From positions 2,293,370 through 2,357,369 of the forward strand of contig NZ_BMYZ01000001.1 of NCBI RefSeq assembly GCF_014652535.1: a stretch of DNA of 64,000 nucleotides, read 5' to 3'. Numbering within the stretch: position 1 is the stretch's first letter; each line of letters opens with the position of its first letter. The DNA comes from Cellvibrio zantedeschiae. GTDB taxonomy: Bacteria > Pseudomonadota > Gammaproteobacteria > Pseudomonadales > Cellvibrionaceae. The position numbers and the translations under genes are program-made. Of this stretch, positions 7,373 through 17,156 are shown one piece after another. Under the pieces are notes generated by a model. That model made no database searches, was not told the origin of the DNA, and was given only the letters and a program-made list of their open reading frames with translations.

Positions 7373-9721
7373 TTATTTGGGCACATCGATATTTTGTGGT
7401 GCAGATGAACCCACAGCAACCTTGCCTCCGGTGAGAACAAAACTCACAGCCTGAGCTTGCATCTCTGGTGTGACTTGCGGAGCAGCAGTTGATGGACGCA
7501 AGAGCGAACCATGATCACCAGCATTCAATTTCACGTAGCCACGTCCCAGGGTTGTCTCACCAAGACCGAGTTGAGTTGTGCCTAATAGGCGAGCCAACGC
7601 AACAGTACCTGTGAGCGGTGCGCTATCTGCACTATTAGGAATTACCTGGTCATCTTTAACTTGTTGCACCAATACTGGTACCCCCAAGGTAGCCAATATT
7701 TGCGCAAAGTTAACCGGGTCGCCCGCATCTACCGCGCTTTGCGCTGCATACATAAATTTTTCGTAATTGCTGGTACCAACATTCACACCGGCTTTGCTTA
7801 AGCCAGCATTGATGACGGGAGCAAAGGTCGCAGAGTTAACCAAAACCTGCGCAACTTGTGAGCCTGGAGTTGTTGCCACCAAGCTGCGAATTGGATTGAG
7901 GTTGGATGCCAAACCTAACTTGGCTTCGTTGGCGATAGCAATCTGGTTTACCGTAGTAAATACAGTACCCAAAATACCGCCGAGTGAATGTCCAATCACG
8001 TTGACGTTACCCAAATTCAATTTGGCGCCTTGTGCCTGGACAAAATCCGCATCTAAACCTTTCAAACTCGCATTGAGGTTCAAGAGGTCAACCACACCTT
8101 CCCGATTATTATCGCGTGTATTCAGCAAATAGCCGAGGTTAGTGAAGTGCGCACCTGAGCCATCGTTGGCAGTTGGTGTAGCAAAATTCATTGGTGCAGG
8201 AGCACCGCCTGGGCCAGCTACGTTGAAGTGACGCTCATGAGGCGCATCGGCACCATAGAGTGTCGCAAATGGAATCACCTGGCTTTTCTCAACGTTAAGT
8301 ACCGTCACAAACGCGTTATTCGCCGCTACGCCGTGAACGGGTAAATCGATTGCCACAGTAGCAATACAGCGGCTGGCCAGAGTGTGCGCCAAGGCCAAGC
8401 CAGATGTACGGTCGCTGGTTATGCCGTGAACATAGATCACCACAGGATAGCCGTTGGCGGCGTAGATTTGCCCACAGTTAGCTGAACCCGCATAACCGGG
8501 AACCCAGCCGCTTTCAGGCAGAGTCACTTGCAGAGGAACAGACTCATCGCCGGTTTTACCGGCGAATGGATAGCGATAAGTCACGTTGTAGGACTTGTCC
8601 ACATCTTGTGGAACCGTGGCTTTGATGGCTGCAGCAAGCGTCAAATCAGGCTGCCAGGCACGCGTCAAATAAGCACCAAACGGCAAAGTACCTGGCGCCT
8701 TCAGGTAGTACGGAAGCTTGATATAGCCTGTGTAAAGCTTACCAACGTTACCGACCAAAGCGCCCTTGCTGAGCACACCCATATCTATACCTGTAAGGGC
8801 AGATACTTTTAGCGCACGTTGTTTCGGTGTTGGCAAAAGGCCACCGGCCTCAAGGGCTGAAACACCAGCTACAGCGGTAGCGGCAGGAACACCGGCAGCG
8901 ATTTGGCTAGCAGCCAAAGCAGCACGTGGAGCAGCCATTGCAACCAGAGTTGTTTGCGGGTCAGTGGTGGTAAAGGTGTAGGTCAATATCAGCTTATCGA
9001 CCGCAGCAGAAGGTGCCGCCCCCGTAGTGGCGGCGAGAAATCCTGATGCAAGCGTTTCCCAACCGGTGATTGCATTACGCACTGGAACAAGGCTGTCTAA
9101 AATGGCGTAACTGGTGTCGTGCAGGGCGTTGTAGGTCCAGGAACGGGTTAATGCCTTGCCGCTGGAGTCTTTAATATCGTTAGTCAAAAAGACCAAATAT
9201 TTTGCCTTGGATTTTAAAGGCACGAGCGGACGAATGCGGATCACGTTATTGGTACCGCCATCCAGCGAAACAACCCGCGTATCAAAATTTGCGGCACCCG
9301 CAATACCAACAATGTTAGCCGGGTTTAAAGCGTCTTTTCCGCCGGTATTAAGCTCCAGTAAAAATACCGTTTTTAACGGCAATACAGTGGCAGGATCAAC
9401 GCTGCCCTCCACCATCACATCAAAGAAAGCCGAGGTAGAAAAACCGTCAAGACCATTAAGGGTTGCGCGCACTGTATCCGTTGGCGTGCCCACATCAGCG
9501 GTACCGTCAGTCGTGGCAGCTTTTGCAAAAATCAAATCAGTGTTAAATGGAAGATCAGAAATGACCGGATCAAAGCGCGGATGAGTGCCTGCAACGAATG
9601 CTTCTGCTGGAGTTGGGTCAGGAGCCTTATCTGTTTTGCCTCCACCGCCGCATCCACTTAAAAGCACCGGTAAAGCGAAAGTAACTAAAGCAGACAGTAA
9701 AATATTGGTTTTATTCTTCAT
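7373..9721 (-). CDS. Lipoprotein lipase/phospholipase of the VolA/Pla-1 type
   Basis: The 782-residue secreted lipoprotein starts at the ATG at 9721, which has AGGA 8 bp upstream; the frame stays open 19 codons further without a good site. A lipoprotein signal ends at C24 (LLSGC), followed by a Gly-rich tether. The N-terminal region (about 40-330) resembles the virulence-factor lipase N-terminal domain. An alpha/beta-hydrolase follows, with an oxyanion-type 'VIYVHGITSDR' at about 428-438 and the nucleophile S579 in 'GHSLGG'. Vibrio VolA is a surface-exposed lysophospholipase; lipid hydrolysis at the cell surface is the likely role here. Single gene with its own terminator. The exact substrate is inferred. 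Confidence 0.82.
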   Translation of the reverse strand: MKNKTNILLSALVTFALPVLLSGCGGGGKTDKAPDPTPAEAFVAGTHPRFDPVISDLPFNTDLIFAKAATTDGTADVGTPTDTVRATLNGLDGFSTSAFFDVMVEGSVDPATVLPLKTVFLLELNTGGKDALNPANIVGIAGAANFDTRVVSLDGGTNNVIRIRPLVPLKSKAKYLVFLTNDIKDSSGKALTRSWTYNALHDTSYAILDSLVPVRNAITGWETLASGFLAATTGAAPSAAVDKLILTYTFTTTDPQTTLVAMAAPRAALAASQIAAGVPAATAVAGVSALEAGGLLPTPKQRALKVSALTGIDMGVLSKGALVGNVGKLYTGYIKLPYYLKAPGTLPFGAYLTRAWQPDLTLAAAIKATVPQDVDKSYNVTYRYPFAGKTGDESVPLQVTLPESGWVPGYAGSANCGQIYAANGYPVVIYVHGITSDRTSGLALAHTLASRCIATVAIDLPVHGVAANNAFVTVLNVEKSQVIPFATLYGADAPHERHFNVAGPGGAPAPMNFATPTANDGSGAHFTNLGYLLNTRDNNREGVVDLLNLNASLKGLDADFVQAQGAKLNLGNVNVIGHSLGGILGTVFTTVNQIAIANEAKLGLASNLNPIRSLVATTPGSQVAQVLVNSATFAPVINAGLSKAGVNVGTSNYEKFMYAAQSAVDAGDPVNFAQILATLGVPVLVQQVKDDQVIPNSADSAPLTGTVALARLLGTTQLGLGETTLGRGYVKLNAGDHGSLLRPSTAAPQVTPEMQAQAVSFVLTGGKVAVGSSAPQNIDVPK

Positions 9722-10016
9722 AATAGTTTCCTGAATGGTGGAAAGTCTCATCGAAAGAGTATAGACAAGAATTCGCAAGGCAATTGATCATTCAGAGTTT
9801 AAAAGTATCCACACACTTGAAGAAAATAAGTTCCCTTGGCGCCACAATGCGCAATTGATTGCCTTACGCTAATCATCAATACGCCTTGAGAGCCTTCACA
9901 GAAAAAGTGCCTAATCATTTTTGTCATCAAACTTTGTAAATTATTGTCTGATGAATTGACTAGCCCTTATGAATTGCTAGGCTTAAAGTCACCCTACACT
10001 GTTACTCGAGGCCACT
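9722..10016. promoter_or_regulatory. Divergent promoter region between lipase and xylanase
   Basis: This 295-bp AT-rich gap must hold the promoters of both divergent genes. I see the lipase ribosome site at its left edge and a GAGG ribosome site before the xylanase ATG. I see no convincing -35/-10 pair, riboswitch or operator. Confidence 0.4.
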
Positions 10017-11153
10017 ATGTCTATTTCACGCCGACTATTTCTTCGCAATGCCGCACTGGCGACTGCACTTCTCAATTTAAAAAGCAATGCATTAGCCAAA
10101 GCCGTAGAACGCACAGGCATAAAAGATTTTTACAAAGATGACTTTCATGTAGGCACCATCCTCAGCACTGGAGCCCTGTTGAAAAACGACACCAAAACGC
10201 TGTCGTTAGTTGCGCGCGAATTTAACGCTATCACCGCTGAGAACTGCATGAAGTGGGAGCCTATTCGACCCAATGACAAAGAGTGGGATTGGACCGCTGC
10301 CGATAAGTTCGTCGAGTTCGGCGAACAGAACAAAATGTATATTGTTGGCCACAACCTGGTATGGCATAGCCAATGCCCGAAAGAAGTTTTTCAAAATGAA
10401 ACTGGCGGCGTCATCAGCAAAGAAGGGCTCACTAAAAAAATGCAGGATCACATAGCTACAAAAGCCGGCCGTTACAAAGGCAGATTACAAGCTTGGGATG
10501 TTGTTAACGAAGCTGTAGAAGATGATGGGTCATGGCGTAAATCGCCTTGGTACAACATCATGGGTGAAGATTTCATCGCCAAAGCATTCCACTTCGCACA
10601 TGAAGTCGATCCAAAGGCTCATCTCATCTACAACGACTACAACACTGAAACACCTGTGAAGCGTGACTTCATTGTTAACATGGTTAAAAATTTCAAGAAA
10701 AAAGGTGTGCCCATCCAGGGTGTGGGTATGCAAGAGCACTTAAGTATTGATGGTCCAGGTGTTGAAGAAATTGATAAAACGCTGACCATGTTGAAAGAAA
10801 TTGGGGTGCGTGCGCATATCACCGAATTGGATATTGACGTACTGCCTTCCGTTTGGAATTTGCCAACTGCAGAAGTCTCCACACGCTTCGATTACACACC
10901 AGCGCGAGATCCTTACACCAAAGGACTCCCGAAAGAAATCGAAGAAAAACTTGCCAAGCGTTATGAAGATATTTTCAAGGTTTATTTGAAACACCGCGAC
11001 AACATAGACCGCGTAACTTTCTGGGGAACTACAGATGCCGAGAGCTGGCTCAACGGCTTCCCAATTAGAGGGCGCACCAATTATCCCTTGTTGTTCGACC
11101 GCGAATACAAACCAAAAGCCGCCTACTTCCGCTTACTGGATTTGAAAAAGTAA
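10017..11153 (+). CDS. GH10 endo-beta-1,4-xylanase with Tat-like signal peptide
   Basis: The 378-residue enzyme is a single GH10 catalytic domain that hydrolyses the xylan backbone. The acid/base is E165 in 'WDVVNEAV' and the nucleophile is E270 in 'ITELDI'; the family motifs 'NCMKWE', 'GHNLVWHSQ' and 'TFWG' are all present. The N-terminus carries a twin-arginine motif (SRRLFLR, residues 4-10) and a short alanine-rich hydrophobic stretch ending in 'SNALA', so export by Tat is plausible, though the h-region is weak. There is no carbohydrate-binding module or serine linker, unlike most secreted Cellvibrio xylanases, so a periplasmic enzyme acting on xylo-oligosaccharides is a reasonable inference. 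It converges with an esterase gene on a shared terminator. Confidence 0.93.
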   Translation: MSISRRLFLRNAALATALLNLKSNALAKAVERTGIKDFYKDDFHVGTILSTGALLKNDTKTLSLVAREFNAITAENCMKWEPIRPNDKEWDWTAADKFVEFGEQNKMYIVGHNLVWHSQCPKEVFQNETGGVISKEGLTKKMQDHIATKAGRYKGRLQAWDVVNEAVEDDGSWRKSPWYNIMGEDFIAKAFHFAHEVDPKAHLIYNDYNTETPVKRDFIVNMVKNFKKKGVPIQGVGMQEHLSIDGPGVEEIDKTLTMLKEIGVRAHITELDIDVLPSVWNLPTAEVSTRFDYTPARDPYTKGLPKEIEEKLAKRYEDIFKVYLKHRDNIDRVTFWGTTDAESWLNGFPIRGRTNYPLLFDREYKPKAAYFRLLDLKK

Positions 11154-11159
11154 AATAAT

Positions 11160-11195
11160 AAAGCGGGCCACACAATAGTGAGCCCGCTTTATTTT
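11160..11195. terminator. Shared terminator between convergent xylanase and esterase genes
   Basis: The stem AAAGCGGGC / GCCCGCTTT (11160-11168 and 11182-11190) has a 13-nt loop and is followed by ATTTTT on the plus strand, just after the xylanase stop. It may also serve the convergent esterase. Confidence 0.85.
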
Positions 11196-11203
11196 TCTTC
11201 ACC

Positions 11204-12448
11204 TTATTTGTTTATATGCTGCGCAAAGAACGGAAACATTACCTCTAAAATTCTTGCGCGAATTTGATCCTGGTGCCTGCCATTGTGTGTGGTGTAAGTA
11301 ATATTAATACCTGCTGCTTTTAATTCGCCCTCATAATAATTGCAGCCACGCACAATCCATTGATACTCGTCGTTAACACCACAATCAAGCCCAATGGCTT
11401 TAAGTGAATTTAAGTTGTTTTTAAATTCTCCAACTTCTTTATGAACAGCACCAAATCCTGCTTCCCACTTAGCCAGTATGGCATCATCACGAACCAAATC
11501 ATTACCGACAAGCTTATAAGGATACTCAAAATAGGGAGGCGTTTTTGAAGGTGCAAATGCCATTCCGTAGGCGATATCAAAACCAATCTCAAAAGATTGG
11601 GCGTTGCGATCAAGCGCCACTAATGCCGCCGAATCACTCATGGTTTTAATCGGTTCCATTGCAGCAATAAATGCTTTGATGTGTGCGGTGGAATCAAATA
11701 TTTGGGTATCTTCTATACCTTTAGTACCAACCAACCCTGGCGAAAGTGAAAAGACAGAGCCAAATACATCTGGATGACGCATGGCAATATCCAGCGCACC
11801 AAATCCACCCATCGAGTGCCCGGCTAAACCACGACCATTACTTTTAGGTATGGTGCGATAATTGGCATCCATATAATTAACAACATCCTTAACAACAAAC
11901 TCCCCCCAATTACCGGGCACACTGGAATCCGCAAAAAAGCTGCCGCCAAACCTGTTTATGCCTGGAACAATCACAACAATCATGGGGGTCACAGTTTTAA
12001 ATATAAAATCCAAATCACTGGGCAAAGACATGAAGATCATGGTTGGGTCGCCAAACCCGGGAAGGTAGTAAACAACAGGTAGCTGGGCGTCTGAACTGAA
12101 ATACTCTTTGGGCAGGTAAATCGCAATATCTCGCTGCGCAGGGTCGCCAATAATATTAGCTGACAGGGAAGGCGCAGAAATTTTAACCGTTTTATAAGTA
12201 GAGGTAACGACAACACTAGAGCTAGAACTGGAGCTAGAGCTGGAACTTGAAGAGCTGCTCGAGCTTAAGCTTGAAGTCGATAGGCTAGTCGCAACTGAAC
12301 TTGCGGAAGAAACACTTGGCGGGACATCTGGCGTTGATGTACCTCCTCCACCGCCACCACCTCCACCACATGCGGCCAAGAACATCACCATAGATACACT
12401 TGCCGATCTTAAAAGCCATTTAAAATTCATAGCCGTAGATAAATTCAT
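11204..12448 (-). CDS. Secreted lipoprotein esterase (CE1/esterase-D-like) with polyglycine and polyserine linkers
   Basis: The 414-residue protein has a lipoprotein signal ending at C27 (LAAC), then nine consecutive glycines (28-36), a Pro/Ser region and an unbroken serine run at about 62-78. The catalytic alpha/beta-hydrolase starts near residue 85. Its nucleophile is S212 in 'GHSMGGFGALD', the pattern of CE1 feruloyl/acetylxylan esterases and esterase D. A catalytic His is likely in 'GRHQDQI' near the C-terminus. Polyserine linkers separating modules are a known habit of Cellvibrio cell wall enzymes; here the linker joins the lipid anchor to the enzyme. AAGGA precedes the start at 12448. 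Next to a xylanase, a role in removing ester side groups from xylan is plausible but not shown. Confidence 0.8.
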   Translation of the reverse strand: MNLSTAMNFKWLLRSASVSMVMFLAACGGGGGGGGGTSTPDVPPSVSSASSVATSLSTSSLSSSSSSSSSSSSSSSSSVVVTSTYKTVKISAPSLSANIIGDPAQRDIAIYLPKEYFSSDAQLPVVYYLPGFGDPTMIFMSLPSDLDFIFKTVTPMIVVIVPGINRFGGSFFADSSVPGNWGEFVVKDVVNYMDANYRTIPKSNGRGLAGHSMGGFGALDIAMRHPDVFGSVFSLSPGLVGTKGIEDTQIFDSTAHIKAFIAAMEPIKTMSDSAALVALDRNAQSFEIGFDIAYGMAFAPSKTPPYFEYPYKLVGNDLVRDDAILAKWEAGFGAVHKEVGEFKNNLNSLKAIGLDCGVNDEYQWIVRGCNYYEGELKAAGINITYTTHNGRHQDQIRARILEVMFPFFAQHINK

Positions 12449-12591
12449 AATCAGTAATCCTTAATCTGTATTTAATTTTTGTAGGTCAGGCTGTGCTATT
12501 GGGCAGATCAGGAAGGAAATACGCCATTAGGTATCTATCAAGAAAAAATTAATTTATTATTGGCTTTTATATCAATATGTTAGGGAATTAC

Positions 12592-14664
12592 ATGAGCGGC
12601 TTTGCGGGTCAAAAATTCAGCTTTGGATCAGTTAGAGTCGATCCTCTTTCAAATATTATTCTTATTGAGGGCAAGGAAAAACGCGTTGAACCAAAGTTGA
12701 TCGCACTACTCGCTTATCTGGCCCAGCACGCTAAAGAAGTTGTTACTCGCCAACAAATTACCGAAGCGATTTGGCCTGATGTGATTGTGGGGGACGAATC
12801 AATAACCCAAGCTATCTTTGCACTTCGCAATCTTTTAGGTGACGATGCAAAGCAACCGAAATATATCGAAACAATTCCCAAGAAAGGCTATCGCTTTTTG
12901 GCGGATGTAACCCTTCTTGAAACCGAAAATACTGACACCAACACTTCATCAACACGACCAAAAAATATACACAAATTAATCGCGCTCTTGGCTGGCGCTG
13001 GCGTAGTGACAATCTCTATTTTGATTTGGTTTTTTTTGCAGAAAACAACAGATGATAAAATCGTCAGTATTCGACCAGTCACAAAAATGGACGGTGTCGA
13101 AGGCGACATGGCCATCAATCGCAAACACCAAATGGTTTTTCTCAACCATACATTCAATGGTAATGCGATGTATTTAAAGGATCTGCGTACCGGTATTCAG
13201 GAGCGTATCACCACCAAAGATTGGTACATAACGCCGCAACCCGTGTGGCTAGACGATGACACAATTCTTTACTCTCGCTGTAGCATGAGCCGGGAGTGCG
13301 AGATTGTTCGACAAAAATTACCTGATCAACCACAAGTAATCTATAAATCCAAAACAGGGATTACTGAAGTTATAGTAAGGCCCGACCAATCGAACGAGCT
13401 ATTTTTTAGCGAAGCCGATGACTTCGTTATATTTAATATGCTCACTGGCAAGTCTGAATCTTTACGTAGCCGCTACAACAATTTGCCTCTTCACGTGTCG
13501 CATCCGCTATTTTCACAAAATGGAAAAACTCTTTACTTCATTTATAAATTCGAGCAAGCCAAATTGATGGCATTGGACTTAACGACAGGTACAGTGAGTA
13601 CAATCTCAGATAAGTTTGACGAAATTCACAGCGTTTCTTACAACCACCACCAGCAATTAATGGTTGCAGGCAATATCGATTCCGTACCTGGCCTGTGGCT
13701 TGTAAATGCGCAAGATAGCGAACCTAAATTATTTTTACGCTCTGTAAACGGAGAGCTCTACGTGCGAGCATTTGCAGCACCTGATGAGCATGCAATTTAC
13801 TGCCAGACTGTACGCCTGAATGTTGATAATGTGGTGCTCGATGCAGGCAAAGAAACTGCCAATGAAATGCCAAACCTTAACTCTACGGGACTAGATACAG
13901 GCGCAATTTTTTCCCATGATGAGCAGTTCATCTATTTCATTTCAGACCGCAGTGGCTTCGTAGATATTTGGCAATATGACGTCCACAAAAAGCAAGAGAA
14001 ACCTGTTACCAATGTTAAATCAGCTTTGTTTGAATATTTATCGCTCTCGCATAATGGACAATACATTGCGGCAATTTATATGGATAAAGCACAATTGGTG
14101 TTCGGTATTTTTTCAACTGCTTCAGGAGAGCTATTAGCACAAAAACCAACAAAACTTATGCCACTCAACTGGAGCCTTGATGATAAAAGTATTTATGTTG
14201 CAGACATGAAAAACAATGATGGAAAAATATTGCGTCTAAATAGCCAAACTCTGGAAGTGTCAGAAGTTAAAAGCAACGCAGGTCTTTATGCACAGGAGTT
14301 TGATAATGGCCAGTCCCTTATCTTTTTTGACTTTGGCAAAACCAGTTTTGTAAAACGAAATCTTATCAATGGCGAAGAAATAGTTTTAGCCAGTTCAATC
14401 CCCAATCCTATTGCACAGTTAAACTACCATGTACCTCGCGTGGATCCAAAAGGCGAATCGGTCTTTACCGTTTATCGCGATGCTCAAACCTACAAACTGG
14501 TGCAATATCCGTTCAACAATAATACCAAAGAGCCAATCAGTTTATTCGCTATTCCTCAAAATACTAATGAAATAACTCATATCAACAGTGACGGAACCAA
14601 AGCAATCACAAATAGAGTTGTAGCTGCAGCAGGTGACATGTTAAAAATTGAATTAGCGCATTAA
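12592..14664 (+). CDS. Membrane-bound winged-helix regulator (CadC/ToxR type) with TolB-like beta-propeller sensor domain
   Basis: The protein has about 690 residues. An OmpR-type winged helix occupies the first 105 residues ('LIALLAYLAQHAKEVVTRQQI', 'IETIPKKGYRF'). A single transmembrane segment at about 128-147 follows, then a long C-terminal part with repeated 'D..tG....l' and 'S.dg..iyf.sdrsG..diW.yd' units typical of TolB/PD40 propellers. Such one-component regulators sense a periplasmic signal and bind DNA directly. I chose the ATG at 12592 because AGGGA sits 8 bp ahead; an in-frame ATG at 12577 has no ribosome site. It diverges from the esterase gene and converges with the ABC permease operon, so the esterase, itself, or both are candidate targets. 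Confidence 0.8.
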   Translation: MSGFAGQKFSFGSVRVDPLSNIILIEGKEKRVEPKLIALLAYLAQHAKEVVTRQQITEAIWPDVIVGDESITQAIFALRNLLGDDAKQPKYIETIPKKGYRFLADVTLLETENTDTNTSSTRPKNIHKLIALLAGAGVVTISILIWFFLQKTTDDKIVSIRPVTKMDGVEGDMAINRKHQMVFLNHTFNGNAMYLKDLRTGIQERITTKDWYITPQPVWLDDDTILYSRCSMSRECEIVRQKLPDQPQVIYKSKTGITEVIVRPDQSNELFFSEADDFVIFNMLTGKSESLRSRYNNLPLHVSHPLFSQNGKTLYFIYKFEQAKLMALDLTTGTVSTISDKFDEIHSVSYNHHQQLMVAGNIDSVPGLWLVNAQDSEPKLFLRSVNGELYVRAFAAPDEHAIYCQTVRLNVDNVVLDAGKETANEMPNLNSTGLDTGAIFSHDEQFIYFISDRSGFVDIWQYDVHKKQEKPVTNVKSALFEYLSLSHNGQYIAAIYMDKAQLVFGIFSTASGELLAQKPTKLMPLNWSLDDKSIYVADMKNNDGKILRLNSQTLEVSEVKSNAGLYAQEFDNGQSLIFFDFGKTSFVKRNLINGEEIVLASSIPNPIAQLNYHVPRVDPKGESVFTVYRDAQTYKLVQYPFNNNTKEPISLFAIPQNTNEITHINSDGTKAITNRVVAAAGDMLKIELAH

Positions 14665-14704
14665 TACACACTTACATAAATGCTGTTCTGCAGGAATTCA
14701 ACAA

Positions 14705-17155
14705 TTAATTACCACGCAAAACATCACTTGCAGGGCTGCCAATAATTTTCCATACCGATAAAAGTGAGGTCGCCACAGTCAGCAACAAAATCATGACTGG
14801 TGGCAACATACATCCTAAACTCGTTGTTTGTAAATTGTAGTTTGCATGTTGTAACCATAACCAAATTGCAACTAAACTTGCCGCTGCAACCAGCAAGCCT
14901 ATAACAACCGGTGTTAAATTATCTCTCAGAATTTGCAAAGCAATAGATTGGGGACTTGCCCCCACTGCCATGCGAATACCCAACTCAGACCTACGCAATT
15001 GCGCGCTGTAACTCAATACACCATAAATTCCTATGGCCGCCAAACTAAGCGCAAGCAATGTCAGTGCCCCCGTTAAGCAAGCGCCGAGCACATCCTGTTC
15101 ATTTAATCCATCATGTTGTTCAGCCACACTTTCAATTGAGGCCACTTTATACTGGGAATCTATACCCGCAATTAATTCATTAATTTCCTGCTTGGATATT
15201 GTTTGCTGAGGTTTAAGTTTCACAATAAGTTCAGTTTCATCAAAGGCCGCCACAGCCGATATATACATTCTGGCTTGCTCGGGCACACCAGGGAAATTGA
15301 GATCACGAACAATTCCAATGACTTCATTCAACTCTCTATTTTGCCCAGCGTTTTGCCAATAAAAACGTTTATTCAACACCTTGCCATCTTTATGAAGTTT
15401 ACGCGCAAGGGTTTCATTAATAATGATAACCGGCGTACGCTCCGTATAATCAGCTTCAGTAAAATTTCGGCCTTCAAGAAATTCGAATTCAAATAAGCTC
15501 AAAAAGTCTTTATCGATAAAAGTAGATGAGTTCTGTATCAGTTGTTGGTAATCAGGCGTGAGCGATAAAAAATCCGTAAGGCCATAATTGTTTATAGGTG
15601 CGCTGCTCGCCAAACTGGCGCTCACAACCTTCGGGCTTGTCAACAAATGATTGCGTATCGCAATCAATGTATTTGTCCGCTCAGGTGTAATCGGCCATTG
15701 CAGTTGGGCACCGCTAGTAAGTGCGATACGATAAATATCTTTTTCAGCAAAACCTAAAGGCTGGCGAATATGCTGCAGAGACTTAAACAAAATCTGCATA
15801 CTTGCGGTAAGTACGATTGCAGTAAACATAACCTGACTAAACACCAGGAACAGACGTACTTTTTTAGAAAGCTGAACACCTGTACCCTTACCACTTGTCT
15901 GCAACAACTGGTTGAGTGCACGATAATTAATTTGGCGGCTCACTAAAAAAGCAAACACCAAGGCCAAGACTAAACCCAATACCAAGGTAAAAACTAAACT
16001 CTGCCAGCTAAGATGTAACTCAGCCACTCGCGGTAAAACATCCTTAGCAAAACTTTTTAATAAACCAACGCCCCAGTAGGAAACCAGAAGCGCAAGCAAC
16101 ATAACAAAGAGTATTAACCATAAAATTTCAGCCAATAAGCCGCTAAATAAATGTGACTTCTGGGCACCAACTGCCGCCTGGATTGCCATATTCCGTTGCT
16201 GATTACTAACGCGGGCCAGCATCAGGTTAGTAATATTGACGACTGCAATTAATAACAACGCCGTGGCGCCGGCGAAGAGGAGAAATAAACGTGTTTTCAC
16301 ATCACCCAAAATAGCATCTTGATAGCGTTCAAGTGAAAAATCCAAACGAATATCTGCGCCAGAATAATTTACCTGCGTTAGCCAATCCTTGAAGCGAGTA
16401 GTCAAGGTAATACTCAATGCTTGCGCAATAATGTCAGGGGATTGACCCGCCTTGAGTTTTCCTACTATATGTTGCTTGCTAACAAAACGGCCCCAATGCT
16501 GGCGCGTTCCTTCGTCACGTACTGCGTAATCCCACGGCAACCAGACTTCGGTTGATTGACCAACACCATCAAATTGCGGCTCGACAAATTCTTTTGCAAT
16601 AACACCTATAACACTAAAGGTTGCAGTTCCTATTTGAATTTTTTTGCCGACTATATCTGCATCCTCCTTAAATATTTTTTGCCATGTATTAAAGCTCAGC
16701 ACAACAACTGGAGTATTGGTATCAATTCCTTCCTCTGGACTGAAGCTGCGCCCTATAGTCATGGGTACCTGTAAAAGCGAAAGATATTCGGGCGTAACGT
16801 AACTGATTCGCACCAGAGGAGTATCCGGCAAGCTTGCAATAATATTGCTATCAACCTTCACCAATGCTTTTTGTTCAACATATCCATCCTTTGCTCTATA
16901 GGCTTCAACTAACGCGGGGTATGGTAACGCCCCCGAGGTCGTTATAACTCCATCCCGCAATAGTCTGGGGTTCGCAATAAAGAGTCGATCCTGATCAGCG
17001 TAAGGTAATGGTCTAGCCAGCAATTGATAATTTAAATTAAACATTGCGACTAAAGCACCCAGTGTAATTCCCAGCGTGAGCACAATCGTAATGACATAGG
17101 CTTTTGCTTTGCGTAGCGAATTAAATGCCGCTTTAAAATCTTGAACGCCTAACAT
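14705..17155 (-). CDS. MacB/FtsX-type ABC transporter permease, third of three tandem paralogues
   Basis: The 816-residue inner-membrane permease has an N-terminal helix at about 18-38 followed by a MacB-type periplasmic core domain to about residue 280, then FtsX helices. A second periplasmic domain and a final FtsX block ('LAAIGIYGVLSYSAQLRRSELGIRMAVGA') complete it. This duplicated layout (about 800 residues) is that of fused or tandem MacB-like permeases, not of the four-helix MacB with attached ATPase. The ATG at 17155 lies 1 bp after the upstream permease stop with GGAGA ahead. It is the last gene of the MFP-ATPase-permease operon. The three permeases share the 'TLGITLGALVAMFNLNYQLLA' segment and much else. 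Confidence 0.85.
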   Translation of the reverse strand: MLGVQDFKAAFNSLRKAKAYVITIVLTLGITLGALVAMFNLNYQLLARPLPYADQDRLFIANPRLLRDGVITTSGALPYPALVEAYRAKDGYVEQKALVKVDSNIIASLPDTPLVRISYVTPEYLSLLQVPMTIGRSFSPEEGIDTNTPVVVLSFNTWQKIFKEDADIVGKKIQIGTATFSVIGVIAKEFVEPQFDGVGQSTEVWLPWDYAVRDEGTRQHWGRFVSKQHIVGKLKAGQSPDIIAQALSITLTTRFKDWLTQVNYSGADIRLDFSLERYQDAILGDVKTRLFLLFAGATALLLIAVVNITNLMLARVSNQQRNMAIQAAVGAQKSHLFSGLLAEILWLILFVMLLALLVSYWGVGLLKSFAKDVLPRVAELHLSWQSLVFTLVLGLVLALVFAFLVSRQINYRALNQLLQTSGKGTGVQLSKKVRLFLVFSQVMFTAIVLTASMQILFKSLQHIRQPLGFAEKDIYRIALTSGAQLQWPITPERTNTLIAIRNHLLTSPKVVSASLASSAPINNYGLTDFLSLTPDYQQLIQNSSTFIDKDFLSLFEFEFLEGRNFTEADYTERTPVIIINETLARKLHKDGKVLNKRFYWQNAGQNRELNEVIGIVRDLNFPGVPEQARMYISAVAAFDETELIVKLKPQQTISKQEINELIAGIDSQYKVASIESVAEQHDGLNEQDVLGACLTGALTLLALSLAAIGIYGVLSYSAQLRRSELGIRMAVGASPQSIALQILRDNLTPVVIGLLVAAASLVAIWLWLQHANYNLQTTSLGCMLPPVMILLLTVATSLLSVWKIIGSPASDVLRGN

Positions 17156-17156
17156 A

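Noticed and set aside
12577..12591. Earlier ATG of the winged-helix regulator
   Set aside because: No ribosome site precedes it, whereas AGGGA is well placed for the ATG at 12592.
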